Under the pieces are notes generated by a model, which made no database searches, was not told the DNA's origin, and saw nothing but the letters and a program-made list of their open reading frames with translations. This document shows, one piece after another, positions 55,334 through 64,000 of a stretch of 64,000 bases of DNA (position 1 is the first letter of the stretch; each line of letters starts with the position of its first letter). The position numbers and the translations under genes are program-made. Source of the DNA: Clostridium oryzae (lineage in GTDB: Bacteria; Bacillota; Clostridia; Clostridiales; Clostridiaceae); contig NZ_MZGV01000010.1 of assembly GCF_002029235.1 (NCBI RefSeq), positions 45,458 to 109,457 on the forward strand, given 5' to 3'.

Positions 55334-56173
55334 CTATTTTACTCGCTCCAATATTCTCAGACATTCCTGAGGAAGATTATTTGTCTGAACCATTATTGCA
55401 TTTGCAGCTTCAATTAATATATTGGTTCTTGACAATTCCATCATACTATTGCCATAATCAGTATCTGTTATATCACTTTGAGCCGATTCAATAGTATTAC
55501 TAATTGCAGACATACTATCCCCCATGTCCTCAAACTTTTTCTCTATAGCGCCAAACTTACTTCTTGCAGATACTACTGCATCGATAGCATCGTCCAATTT
55601 ATCTATTGACTTACCAATATTAGCACTGTCAGAAATGTCTAAATTATCGATTCCAAGTTGAGTCTTTGAAAGATTATATTGAGGTATTACATTAATTTCT
55701 CCTACCATTGAGCCCGATTGCATCTTTAAAGTTTCAGGCTTTGAATTATCAGTTACCTTTTCATTATATAATACATTAACTCCATTAAAATCATTTGTCT
55801 TTACTACACCATCAATGGCATCTGCTGTCTGCTGTAACTCCTTTTTTATGGCATCAAGATCATCACTATTCTTAGCTGAACCAGCTCCAACCACAAGCTC
55901 CCTCATTCTGCTAAGCATAGAATTCACATTGCTAAGAGCTCCATCAGCTGCCTGAAGCATGCTGGCACCAGTCTGAACATTTCTTCCAGCCATTTCTAAT
56001 GAACGTATCTGCATTTTCATTTTTTCACTTTTATTAAGTCCGTTAGGATCATCCCCTGAACTTATGATTTTAAGTCCGCTGCTTAGATACCTAATGGCCT
56101 TACTATTAGCAGCCACACTGTTAGTCTGATTTCTAAATACATTAAGTGACGCCAAATTTATATTAATTCTCAT
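55334..56173 (-). CDS. fliC: Flagellin
   Basis: 279 residues, filament subunit. N-terminal D0/D1 region (RNQTNSVAANSKAIRYLSSG, then SGDDPNGLNKSEKMKMQIR) and C-terminal D1/D0 (SAISNTIESAQSDITDTDYG, LIEAANAIMVQTNNLPQ) are intact; the short middle (about 150-190) gives few surface residues. Single gene between its sigma-28 promoter and a hairpin terminator. Sugar genes directly upstream suggest it is the glycosylation target. Confidence 0.93.
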   Translation of the reverse strand: MRININLASLNVFRNQTNSVAANSKAIRYLSSGLKIISSGDDPNGLNKSEKMKMQIRSLEMAGRNVQTGASMLQAADGALSNVNSMLSRMRELVVGAGSAKNSDDLDAIKKELQQTADAIDGVVKTNDFNGVNVLYNEKVTDNSKPETLKMQSGSMVGEINVIPQYNLSKTQLGIDNLDISDSANIGKSIDKLDDAIDAVVSARSKFGAIEKKFEDMGDSMSAISNTIESAQSDITDTDYGNSMMELSRTNILIEAANAIMVQTNNLPQECLRILERVK

Positions 56174-56204
56174 ACAACCAACTCCATATTAATTTCTACT
56201 AATA

Positions 56205-56231
56205 GTATCGTAATGTTTTTTTAATACTTTA
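56205..56231 (-). promoter_or_regulatory. Sigma-28 promoter of the flagellin gene
   Basis: Minus strand: TAAA (56231-56228), exactly 17 bases, CGATAC (56210-56205); the SigD consensus is TAAA-N15-GCCGATAT. It is the only such match I found in front of a gene here and fits the fliA gene in the operon below. Confidence 0.7.
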
Positions 56232-56233
56232 TA

Positions 56234-56310
56234 GTAAGAAGAGTAAAGAGTAGAGAGAAAAGAGAAAAGTGATGGAAAAAATTTTAGGAATTCTGCTGTG
56301 CAGAATTCCT
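56234..56310. repeat. Polypurine tract and GAATTC hairpin, copy 9
   Basis: Plus strand: purine tract 56234-56278 (TAAAGAGTAGAGAGAAAAG core) and 11-bp hairpin AGGAATTCTGC / GCAGAATTCCT at 56286-56310. The tract abuts the flagellin -35 box. Confidence 0.75.
56279..56310 (-). terminator. Terminator of the sugar locus
   Basis: Read on the minus strand the 11-bp stem above is followed by AAAATTTTTT, 15 bases after the aminotransferase stop. Confidence 0.6.
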
Positions 56311-56324
56311 CCCTTAATTTCTAA

Positions 56325-57515
56325 TTATATCTTGTAATACTCAATTACTTTCTTCACTGCAGCTACCACATCATCGACATCCTGTTTTTCCATGCCTGGA
56401 AACAATGGTAATGTTATTATAGATTGGTATACTGATTCTGCATTAGGACACAACCCCTCTTGATATCCAAGCTTTTTATAATATGGATGTAAATATACAG
56501 GCAGATAATGCACATTAACTCCAATATTTTCAGCTCTAAGAGCTTCAAACACTTCTTTTCTTGAAACCTTAAGCTTGTCAAGTTTAAGTCTTATCACATA
56601 TATATGCCAGCCTGAATTAGAGTAATCGGGTTCAAAAGGAGTTATTACCTCGTCTATACCCTTAAAAGCTTCATTGTATGCTTTTACAATTTGTCTTCTT
56701 CTAGCGATAAACTTATCTAACTTTTGCATCTGACTGCTTCCCAAAGCACATTGTATATCCGTTATCCTATAGTTATAGCCTAGATCCAGCTGCTCATAAT
56801 ACCATGGTCCTTCACTATGAGTCATAAGCTTTTCGTCTCTAGTTATACCATGAGTTCTAAATAGAAGCATTCTTTCATACAGTCTATCATCGTTTGTTAT
56901 AACAATGCCGCCTTCTCCCGTAGTAATGGGCTTTACTGGATGGAAACTAAACTCTGTAAGCTCTGCGATATTACCTACCTTTTTTTCTTTATACTCACTG
57001 CCAAGTGCATGAGCTCCATCCTCTATGATTGTAAGCTTATGCTTATCTGCTATAGCTCTAATCTTATCCATGTCCACAGATTGCCCTGTAAAATCTACTG
57101 GTATAATAGCTCTAGTCCCGTCTGTTATCTTATCTTCAATTTTATTTGGGTCTAGGTTATAGGTTCTTTCATCGATATCTGCGAAAACCGGTGTTCCGCC
57201 GCAATATAATACGCAATTAGCTGAAGCAGCAAAAGTCAACGGTGCTACAATAACTTCATCACCATTCTTTATTCCAGCAGCAAAGCAAGCCATATGGAGC
57301 GCTGCTGTACCATTAGAAACAGCTACTGCATGTTTTGCACCTACATAAGCCGCTATATTATTTTCAAATTCAGCTACCTTGGGTCCTGTAGTTAAAAAAT
57401 CTCCTTTTAGGACATCCACTACTGCCTGTATGTCATTATCATCTATACTCTGTCTCCCATAAGCTAAATATGTATCCCTTACAGGTTTTCCTCCATTTAT
57501 TGCTAATGTGCTCAT
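56325..57515 (-). CDS. pseC: PseC-like sugar-nucleotide aminotransferase (DegT/DnrJ/EryC1 family)
   Basis: PLP enzyme that aminates C4 of a UDP-4-keto-6-deoxy sugar, step two of pseudaminic acid synthesis. 396 residues. PLP lysine in EFSFHPVKPITTGEGG, a PseC-type motif; NGTAALHMACFAAG, DGAHALGSEY also present. LegC- or bacillosamine-type activity cannot be ruled out. It is last in the locus, 13 bases after the glycosyltransferase, and next to the flagellin gene. Confidence 0.87.
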   Translation of the reverse strand: MSTLAINGGKPVRDTYLAYGRQSIDDNDIQAVVDVLKGDFLTTGPKVAEFENNIAAYVGAKHAVAVSNGTAALHMACFAAGIKNGDEVIVAPLTFAASANCVLYCGGTPVFADIDERTYNLDPNKIEDKITDGTRAIIPVDFTGQSVDMDKIRAIADKHKLTIIEDGAHALGSEYKEKKVGNIAELTEFSFHPVKPITTGEGGIVITNDDRLYERMLLFRTHGITRDEKLMTHSEGPWYYEQLDLGYNYRITDIQCALGSSQMQKLDKFIARRRQIVKAYNEAFKGIDEVITPFEPDYSNSGWHIYVIRLKLDKLKVSRKEVFEALRAENIGVNVHYLPVYLHPYYKKLGYQEGLCPNAESVYQSIITLPLFPGMEKQDVDDVVAAVKKVIEYYKI

Positions 57516-57528
57516 TAATAATCACCCC

Positions 57529-59712
57529 TTATTTAAAATACCTGCTGTTTTCCATTTGCTTAATAATTCGAACAAATTCCGTATCAGTGTCCAGCAAAAC
57601 TTCTGCTCTCTTTTTAGCTAATTCTGACATCTCTTTATAGTACTGTTTATCCTCAATAAATTTTTTTATTCTTTCTTTCATACCTTCAAAATCATTTACA
57701 CAGAATCTATATTCTACACAAACAGATACATCCCCAAAGTTTAACGAAACTGGAGGTACGCCTTTTGACATGGCTTCAGCTGCAGAAGTCTGCCCTCCAG
57801 CTCTTGGAGGATTAACATATATGTCACAAAGTTCAGATACTGCCAGCATGTCATCCTGAAAGCCTAGATATATCGAATTATTCCTCAACACCTCATCCTC
57901 TTTTACAATTGATGCATACTTTTCAAAATATCCTGCAAACACTATAAAAGTACCAAACTCAAACGTTTCTTTTAGCATATCGATAAATTCCTGAGTAACC
58001 TCATTATCAAGTCTAGCCCCGACAATTAATAATAATTTTTTATCTTCAGGTAATTTCAGATCTTTTCTAGCATATTTATGTTCCTGAGACTTAAAATCAA
58101 ACGTAAATACTCCTTCAATAAGTCTTTCTCTCTCAATGCCCATACTGTCAGCAAACTTCTTCTCACCATCACTTAATTTTTTGCCTACAGAAAAGAATTG
58201 TCCTAAAAACATAGGTATTCCCATAACTGTACTTACATTCATAACTGGAACTATCTTACTGCACAAATCAGCAGTAATATTATTTCCGCCTATATTGATT
58301 ACAAAATAAGGTTTATGACTAGCAATAACCTTCAGTATTTGATTGATTTCCTGAATATTAGGCATCTGACATGAACTCTGATAAAATGGAATACTTATAT
58401 CTTTGTAATTTATACTATTTATATCATTGTAATTTTCAAATACATTTCCTGAATTTATATTAAAAAATGGTACAGCACCAAGTATCGGCATCAAATCTCT
58501 AGTATTTATTATTAGGACTTTCTTATGCATTGTTTTCACTAATGTATAACATCTATCAAGTATTGTCTTAGTAGGGCCATGGCCAAGGCTTAGAAATTGT
58601 GCTGTAATTAATATAACTAAATCCTCGTTTCGATTCTCACGCTTTATGTATTTAAGCTTGGTAGAAAGCTGCTTTTCTGCAGAATCAACTATGTTTCTGT
58701 AAAGTTTCCACATAAGCTTATTAGTTTCTTCATCTGCAGCGCCCTCATTAACAAAACCTCTTCTTATAAGTTGATACACTAAAAAGAATTTTTCTGTAAA
58801 ATCCATGTTAGAACTGTTAAGACACATTCTTAAAATACTATTATGATATCTTGGATTTTTCTCTATTATAGCTATAAAAGACAGTACTAGTACTTTAGCA
58901 GTATCATTTAGTAAATCCCCCTGCAGCTCCAATAACTTTATATATAGTTTTTGGGTGAAGTAACGCATCCCAATTATGTTATCTTTTATATTTTTCAGCA
59001 ATGCTTGTATACGCTGATCATTTTCAATAAAAATGTTTTTATTATTACTAATCCTCCATAGTACATCTTTAATCTCATTTTCTAATTTAATACCATTTAG
59101 ATTCACAATTCTATCTATGGTCAGCTCTTTTTCAATTTTTTCACCGCAGAGATTTATAATTTCTTCACCGCCGTAAGTCCCTGCAGAAAATATATAATAC
59201 ACACCGTTATAGTAATAAAGCTTTTGAATTTTATTCTCGCAAAGAATTTTACCTTCTGTACTAATCACTTCATTAACATTACTTATAGATTTAAACCTTT
59301 CATTTAAATATCTGCTTTTCCTAGAAGAGCTGTCCTCTCCTACCAGATATATACTTTTATTAAGCAGTTTAAAATTCTCTTCATCCTTTAAAACTGCCTC
59401 ATAAACTTTGCTCTGTGCAACATAGTTTAGATCATAGCCCTCTACATAAATGAATCCTTCAAATATCTCATTATATAATTTATATACAATTTCCATAAGC
59501 TGCTGCGACTCTGTAAGAAAAAATACATTATTATCCTTGTAGCTCTCATTAATAAATTCATCCAATATATATATTACACTGTGAGGCTCCACTTTGTTTT
59601 CATATATATTATCAAATACATTCATCTCATATCCAGCTGCATCAAATCTATTTAGTACTTCCTCCATATGAGAATCCATCTTATCAATAAGACATATAAC
59701 TATGTTTTTCAA
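57529..59712 (-). CDS. Large two-part glycosyltransferase, probable flagellin glycosylation
   Basis: 727 residues from TTG 59712, with AGGAGG 7 bases upstream inside the preceding stop region. The C-terminal half (about 370-720) reads as a GT-B glycosyltransferase: LLIVGARLDNEVTQEFIDML, GFQDDMLAVSELCDIYVNPP and RAGGQTSAAEAMSKGVPPVS, the usual sugar-nucleotide site. The N-terminal 350 residues are helical and match nothing I recognise. By place it may transfer the locus sugar to flagellin. The family number is not certain. Confidence 0.75.
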   Translation of the reverse strand: MKNIVICLIDKMDSHMEEVLNRFDAAGYEMNVFDNIYENKVEPHSVIYILDEFINESYKDNNVFFLTESQQLMEIVYKLYNEIFEGFIYVEGYDLNYVAQSKVYEAVLKDEENFKLLNKSIYLVGEDSSSRKSRYLNERFKSISNVNEVISTEGKILCENKIQKLYYYNGVYYIFSAGTYGGEEIINLCGEKIEKELTIDRIVNLNGIKLENEIKDVLWRISNNKNIFIENDQRIQALLKNIKDNIIGMRYFTQKLYIKLLELQGDLLNDTAKVLVLSFIAIIEKNPRYHNSILRMCLNSSNMDFTEKFFLVYQLIRRGFVNEGAADEETNKLMWKLYRNIVDSAEKQLSTKLKYIKRENRNEDLVILITAQFLSLGHGPTKTILDRCYTLVKTMHKKVLIINTRDLMPILGAVPFFNINSGNVFENYNDINSINYKDISIPFYQSSCQMPNIQEINQILKVIASHKPYFVINIGGNNITADLCSKIVPVMNVSTVMGIPMFLGQFFSVGKKLSDGEKKFADSMGIERERLIEGVFTFDFKSQEHKYARKDLKLPEDKKLLLIVGARLDNEVTQEFIDMLKETFEFGTFIVFAGYFEKYASIVKEDEVLRNNSIYLGFQDDMLAVSELCDIYVNPPRAGGQTSAAEAMSKGVPPVSLNFGDVSVCVEYRFCVNDFEGMKERIKKFIEDKQYYKEMSELAKKRAEVLLDTDTEFVRIIKQMENSRYFK

Positions 59713-59714
59713 AT

Positions 59715-60722
59715 TTAAGCCTCCTCTGTTTGCTTTATCCACTGCTCCGTTTCTTTAACTCCCTGCTCCAGCGTGTATTTAGGTTTCCAACCAAGATATT
59801 TTTCAGCCTTAGAATAATTACAAAGCAGCTTCATTATCTCACTTTGAGGATGAATGTGCTTTATATGATTTATCTCGCTTCGTCCTGAACTTATAAGCTT
59901 AGCAAGCTCATTTATCGTTATATCCCTGCCTGTACCGGCATTTAAAATTTCGCCATTTGTTTTTTGGCTGTACCCTGAACCAACTACAAAGTCTGCACAG
60001 TCCTTTACATATAAAAGATCCCTAGTCTGATCACCCGTACCATATATATTTATAGCCTTATTATGAAGTGAGTTTTTAATAAATATAGCTACAACTCCAC
60101 CTTCACCACCTGATTTCTGAAAAGGTCCATAAGTGTTAAACGGTCTGATAACAGTAGTTGGCAGTTTATAGGCATGATAAAACGAAAGTACCATATTCTC
60201 AGCAGCTATCTTACTGCCTCCATAAGGTGAAACTGGCTTTGTTGGATGCTTCTCATCTATACCAGTTTCAAGAGAGCATTTATCATATACCATGCAGGTG
60301 CTCATAAAAACCACTTTACAGGGACTGGTTTTCTCCTTATCATCCAAAATCCAATTATCTCCGTCCATTCTGCCATGCTCACCGAACATCTGCTTTTTAG
60401 CTTTCATAAGTATATTAAACGTACCTACAGTATCATTAAAAAATGTAGTTTTAGGATCGTCTATGCTGTCTTGTACATTTATTGAAGCTGCCATATGGTA
60501 AATTATATCGTAATTTTCAGTAAAAAGAGCATCTAGATCTTCTTCACTGCATATATTACCCTTTATAAATTTAAATCTGTCATTATTCCTAAACTCTTCA
60601 ATATTTTTTTCTGAACCATTAGCTAAATTATCAAAAGCAGTTACATTATGACCATCCTTCAATAATTTATTAACCACCCATCTTCCAATAAAACCTGCTC
60701 CACCGGTAACTAATACATTCAT
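59715..60722 (-). CDS. NAD-dependent sugar epimerase/dehydratase (SDR)
   Basis: 335 residues, extended SDR: TGGAGFIGRWVV (8-19 region) binds NAD, catalytic Tyr/Lys in SPYGGSKIAAE, and RPFNTYGPFQKSGGEGG. Acts on a nucleotide sugar; 4-epimerase, 4,6-dehydratase (LegB-like) or related are possible. It is not the inverting PseB type by appearance. Start ATG 60722 has GAGGAG 9 bases upstream. It sits between PseG-like and glycosyltransferase genes. Confidence 0.85.
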   Translation of the reverse strand: MNVLVTGGAGFIGRWVVNKLLKDGHNVTAFDNLANGSEKNIEEFRNNDRFKFIKGNICSEEDLDALFTENYDIIYHMAASINVQDSIDDPKTTFFNDTVGTFNILMKAKKQMFGEHGRMDGDNWILDDKEKTSPCKVVFMSTCMVYDKCSLETGIDEKHPTKPVSPYGGSKIAAENMVLSFYHAYKLPTTVIRPFNTYGPFQKSGGEGGVVAIFIKNSLHNKAINIYGTGDQTRDLLYVKDCADFVVGSGYSQKTNGEILNAGTGRDITINELAKLISSGRSEINHIKHIHPQSEIMKLLCNYSKAEKYLGWKPKYTLEQGVKETEQWIKQTEEA

Positions 60723-60748
60723 TTTATCCATCTCCTCTTCATCCAAGC

Positions 60749-61780
60749 TTAAATCTTACTGAACTTTTCACTTTTCATGAAACTTGCAGCTATTCTCTCT
60801 ACTCCTCTGCCGTCTACAAGTTCATTTCCTCTTTTACTCATTCTTTTTCTTTTGCTAATATCTTTATCAAGAGACATTATTGTTTTCTCTAGCTCAGCTA
60901 TATTTAATTTATCGTAGTCTCCAACAGAAACTATAACTCCAAGTTCATTTAATTTATCAGCCAATCTAACCTGATTATCTGCAATAACTATTCCTATTGC
61001 AGGAACCCCTAAAGATGAAAGTTCATATAATGTAGTTCCACATGCACTTATAGCTATATCACATTTTTTCATCACTTCTGACATATTTGCATTAAAATAT
61101 AATTTAATATTTTTAGCAGCTATATCCTTTAGCGTTTCGGTATTTTCAAAGGCCGCTCCCACGACAATGTGAAAATTATAATTCATATGGTTAAATGCAG
61201 GAATTAACGCTTCAGTTATATGATTAAAGTCGGAGCCTCCAATAGTAAACATTATATCTTTAACCTTAGTATTGATTTTCTTCTCATCAGCATTTCTAAA
61301 CTCATCTCTAAGCATAACAAAAGGGCTGCCCAAAAGCAGCTTTGTGTTTTTATTTACATTATAGTTGAAGGCTTCTGCACCAGCATTTTGATTTATTATG
61401 AAGTCTACGTTAAAGTAATCTAATTTATTTTCATCATCTATATAAGCTGTGATTTTAAAATGAGTTTTTGTGAGATCAAAATACTGAGTATCCACTGCAT
61501 AACTATCTGTTATCAATAGATCTGCATTTACATCACAAATATCCTCTATACGATTTTGTCTTATGAATTTTACAGCAAAACCTTCCATTTCTATCTTCTC
61601 TATGCCAACATAAAACAAACTTTCTTCTTTCGAAGCTTTATTTATAAGTTCATCCTCTGCCTTACAAATATAGAATACATCATTTCCTTTAACCCTTAAC
61701 TCTTTAGCCAGCGTCAATGTTCGCATAATATGCCCCATACCAATGGTCTTGCCGCCATCTGCTCTTATTGCAATTATCAT
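60749..61780 (-). CDS. pseG: PseG-like UDP-sugar hydrolase
   Basis: 343 residues of the PseG family, which removes UDP from UDP-2,4-diacetamido-2,4,6-trideoxy-L-altrose. GT-B-like fold: IRADGGKTIGMGHIMR near the start with catalytic His in GMGH, LLITDSYAVD, MFTIGGSDFNH and ISACGTTLYELSSLGVPAI. With the PseC-like gene it suggests a pseudaminic-acid-type pathway; pseB, pseF, pseH and pseI are not in the window. A family member with another substrate is possible. Confidence 0.85.
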   Translation of the reverse strand: MIIAIRADGGKTIGMGHIMRTLTLAKELRVKGNDVFYICKAEDELINKASKEESLFYVGIEKIEMEGFAVKFIRQNRIEDICDVNADLLITDSYAVDTQYFDLTKTHFKITAYIDDENKLDYFNVDFIINQNAGAEAFNYNVNKNTKLLLGSPFVMLRDEFRNADEKKINTKVKDIMFTIGGSDFNHITEALIPAFNHMNYNFHIVVGAAFENTETLKDIAAKNIKLYFNANMSEVMKKCDIAISACGTTLYELSSLGVPAIGIVIADNQVRLADKLNELGVIVSVGDYDKLNIAELEKTIMSLDKDISKRKRMSKRGNELVDGRGVERIAASFMKSEKFSKI

Positions 61781-61794
61781 TATATTCTCTCCTA

Positions 61795-62793
61795 TTATCC
61801 TTCATCTACAAGGAAACTGCCAACTACTACCCTATTTCCCGAACTTAATTGATTTCTTCTTTCACTAACTCCTAATATAAGCCTATGGTCAGTGTTTTTT
61901 AAATTCATAATATCTATTGCTGTATCAAAATATCCATCCTCATCCTTATATAAATCCATTTCATATTCATCATCATCTACAGCTATGTATAATGTGCCGG
62001 CATTTCTTGAATAAATCGTTGTTATGCCAATATATGTTCCTCTAAAATTGAATTCTAAACAATCATTAACGGTATCTGAAACAGCAGCCAATTCAATTTT
62101 TTTCGGCATATCTATATTTTCTTCTCTCCAATGGCCATGAAAAACTGCCTCTCTATAACTTATCATAGAAGGATGAATAAACTTGCATCTATTGGTGTCT
62201 TTCGAATTTATGCCAGGTTTCTTATTAAGTAATGATTTATCATTTTTTAATGCTTCTATTATACATTTAGAGTATATATAATGTCCTCGATTGTTAGGAT
62301 GAAGATTATCAATAGCTATATCGCCCCAAGTATATTTATCTAGCTTTATATTATCATATACATATTTTTGTATATCAATATATGGTATACCGTAATAACG
62401 CGCTGCCCTCTTATGTGTTTCACTACATGCATCTGCTTCTCCAGTGGGCGCTATCAGTATAATTACAGCCGGAACCTTTCTAAGTCTGGAAAAAAGCTCC
62501 ATTATGCCCTCCATAGTAGAAAGTACAATATCTTTCTCATATATCCTATCGTTTACTGAATATTCTATAAACACCAAATCAGGGTTATACCGTATCACAT
62601 CTCTATCTAACCTAAAAAGTCCAAATACGGATCCGGTACCACTTATTCCACTATTGATTATATTTACATTTCTGTCCGCATAAATTTTCTTAATATATTC
62701 TCCTACCTTATACACATAACTCTTATCGTAAGTTGAACATCCTGTTCCTTCAGTAATTGATCCTCCTAAAAATACAACATTAAAATCTTCCAT
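61795..62793 (-). CDS. SGNH/GDSL-family hydrolase
   Basis: 332 residues. Catalytic Ser in VVFLGGSITEGTG (block I), Gly/Asn in INSGISGTGS and FIEYSVND, Asp-His in DNLHPNNRGH; then a C-terminal beta domain (about 200-330). Such enzymes add or remove acetyl or other acyl groups on sugars, which would suit glycan trimming here. ATG 62793 has AGGAAGG 6 bases upstream. Confidence 0.85.
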   Translation of the reverse strand: MEDFNVVFLGGSITEGTGCSTYDKSYVYKVGEYIKKIYADRNVNIINSGISGTGSVFGLFRLDRDVIRYNPDLVFIEYSVNDRIYEKDIVLSTMEGIMELFSRLRKVPAVIILIAPTGEADACSETHKRAARYYGIPYIDIQKYVYDNIKLDKYTWGDIAIDNLHPNNRGHYIYSKCIIEALKNDKSLLNKKPGINSKDTNRCKFIHPSMISYREAVFHGHWREENIDMPKKIELAAVSDTVNDCLEFNFRGTYIGITTIYSRNAGTLYIAVDDDEYEMDLYKDEDGYFDTAIDIMNLKNTDHRLILGVSERRNQLSSGNRVVVGSFLVDEG

Positions 62794-62805
62794 CAAAAAC
62801 CTTCC

Positions 62806-63891
62806 TTACAGCAATGTTGAATTAATAAAATTAATAGCATTTAAAATAACTGCATCCATATTCATATATCTGTATTGTCCTAACCTTCCAAGAAAATATA
62901 CATTTTCAAGCTTTGATGCTTCCTTAGCATATTTCTCGTAAAGCTGTTTGTTTGCACTTTGAGGTATAGGGTAATATGGTTCTCCTTCACCACAAGAATA
63001 TTCCTTCATTATCGTGGTATTAGGACATTTCTGTCCTGTAAGATACTTATATTCCGTAATTCTGGTAAAATCATAATCATTAGGATAGTTAACAGTTCCT
63101 ACTGGTTGATACTGTTCTGACTGTAAAGTTTCCTCTTCAAATCTTATAGATCTATAAGGTAATCTTCCGTATTTATAGCCAAAGAATTCATCAGCACAGC
63201 CTGTAAAAATCAGTTTTTTGTACTTTACTTCATCCTTAATCTGCTCATAGGATGTATTAAGCATAACATGTATTCCTTCACAATCAAGCATGTTATTCAC
63301 CATTTCAGTATAGCCGTTAAGCGGCATAGCCTGATATTTATCTGCAAAATATCTATCATCCCTGTTATACCTTATAGGAATTCTGGCCGTAACTTCACTT
63401 TCAAGATCTTCTGCATCTATATTCCACTGCTTTTTAGTATAATTTTTAAAGAACTTCTCATAAAGCTCTTCACCAACCTTTGATACAACCATATCCTTAG
63501 CATTTTTTATGTCCATTGAATCGTTCTTAAGATTCTCATAAAATTCTCCTATATTATTGTAGGAATAATTCGTACCATACAGCATGTTTATCGTGTCAAG
63601 ATTAATAGGCATAGGAACCAGCTTTCCATCAACGCAGCTCAGCACTCTATGTTGGTACAACCTCCACTTAGTAAACCTTGATAAAAAGTCAAATACCTGT
63701 TTACTATTTGTATGAAATATATGAGGACCATATTTATGTATTAATATTCCTGCTTCATTATAATAATCATAGACATTTCCACCTACATGATTCCTTTTAT
63801 CTATAATTAAAACCTTGTTTCCATTCTCTGCTAGAATCCTTCCAGCTGTAACTCCTGAAAGTCCGCAGCCTACTATTAAATAATCAAACAT
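62806..63891 (-). CDS. glf: UDP-galactopyranose mutase
   Basis: FAD enzyme interconverting UDP-galactopyranose and UDP-galactofuranose. 361 residues: FAD motif YLIVGCGLSGVTAGRILAE, NHVGGNVYDYYNEAGI, YGPHIFHTN and the C-terminal FLGRLGQYRYMNMDAVI. First gene of the visible sugar locus; supplies Galf for a glycan. Only 109 bases follow to the window edge (63892-64000) and I see no gene in them. Confidence 0.94.
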   Translation of the reverse strand: MFDYLIVGCGLSGVTAGRILAENGNKVLIIDKRNHVGGNVYDYYNEAGILIHKYGPHIFHTNSKQVFDFLSRFTKWRLYQHRVLSCVDGKLVPMPINLDTINMLYGTNYSYNNIGEFYENLKNDSMDIKNAKDMVVSKVGEELYEKFFKNYTKKQWNIDAEDLESEVTARIPIRYNRDDRYFADKYQAMPLNGYTEMVNNMLDCEGIHVMLNTSYEQIKDEVKYKKLIFTGCADEFFGYKYGRLPYRSIRFEEETLQSEQYQPVGTVNYPNDYDFTRITEYKYLTGQKCPNTTIMKEYSCGEGEPYYPIPQSANKQLYEKYAKEASKLENVYFLGRLGQYRYMNMDAVILNAINFINSTLL

Positions 63892-64000
63892 TTACATCTT
63901 ACCTTTCTTTTCGCAGTTTCTTAAGTACATCGAAACTTATTAATCAAATTCAATATGTTTATGTATAAATACATTATCTACTATTATATACTTATTATTT

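Noticed and set aside
18196..56310. CRISPR array made of the purine repeats
   Set aside because: Copies are kilobases apart, vary in sequence, and no cas gene is present.

Overview
The window is low-GC, strongly strand-biased DNA from an anaerobic, spore-forming, flagellated Firmicute of the genus Clostridium (broad sense). The evidence is the gene content: a division and cell-wall cluster with a SpoVD-type transpeptidase and a SpoVE/FtsW flippase, a clostridial flagellar operon with a fused FliR-FlhB protein and a WhiG/FliA sigma factor, and meso-DAP-type MurE. Strong AGGAGG-type ribosome sites and frequent TTG/GTG starts agree. I cannot name the species from sequence alone.

Bases 1-16641 (all minus strand) are a division and cell-wall region. 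In transcription order it reads mraZ, rsmH, an FtsL-like protein, spoVD-type PBP, murE, murF, mraY, ftsW/spoVE, divIB, DUF881, small basic protein (DUF1290), DUF881, then yggS, sepF, yggT, ylmH, divIVA, and after a terminator lspA and rluD (cut by the window edge). The mraZ promoter carries three GTGGA boxes at 10-bp spacing. murG, ftsA and ftsZ are not here.

Bases 17101-31928 are mixed. They hold ychF (+), a five-gene minus-strand sugar-type operon (two Gfo/Idh/MocA oxidoreductases, two xylose-isomerase-like TIM barrels, one AraC regulator), a Lon-family protease that has lost its Walker motifs, a small basic hypothetical protein, a calcium-type P-ATPase, a CBS/DRTGG-containing manganese pyrophosphatase and a small Tyr/Asn/Pro-rich hypothetical. 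Spacers here hold two copies of a roughly 335-bp repeat built on a 192-bp palindrome.

Bases 32065-54451 (minus) form one long flagellar/chemosensory-type operon: flgB flgC fliE fliF fliG fliH fliI fliJ fliK flgD, a flagellar operon protein, flgE flbD fliL fliO fliP fliQ fliR-flhB flhA flhF flhG, a PilZ protein, sigD/fliA, two small membrane proteins, and two FlgF/FlgG rod genes. motA/motB, fliM/fliN/fliY, flgK/flgL and fliD are absent, so the set must be completed elsewhere. An 882-bp non-coding stretch with an unassigned 114-bp hairpin lies upstream.

Bases 55334-63891 (minus) hold a flagellin with a near-consensus sigma-28 promoter, preceded by a sugar locus: UDP-galactopyranose mutase, an SGNH hydrolase, PseG-like hydrolase, SDR dehydratase/epimerase, a large two-part glycosyltransferase and a PseC-like aminotransferase. 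Together these suggest flagellin glycosylation with a pseudaminic-acid-like sugar, the first pathway genes lying beyond the right edge.

Across the window at least nine copies of a polypurine tract (GAGTAAAGAG... type) sit between genes, most of them followed by a GAATTC-centred hairpin. These, the palindromic repeat, and two genes that appear to begin at ATT codons are the least ordinary observations.
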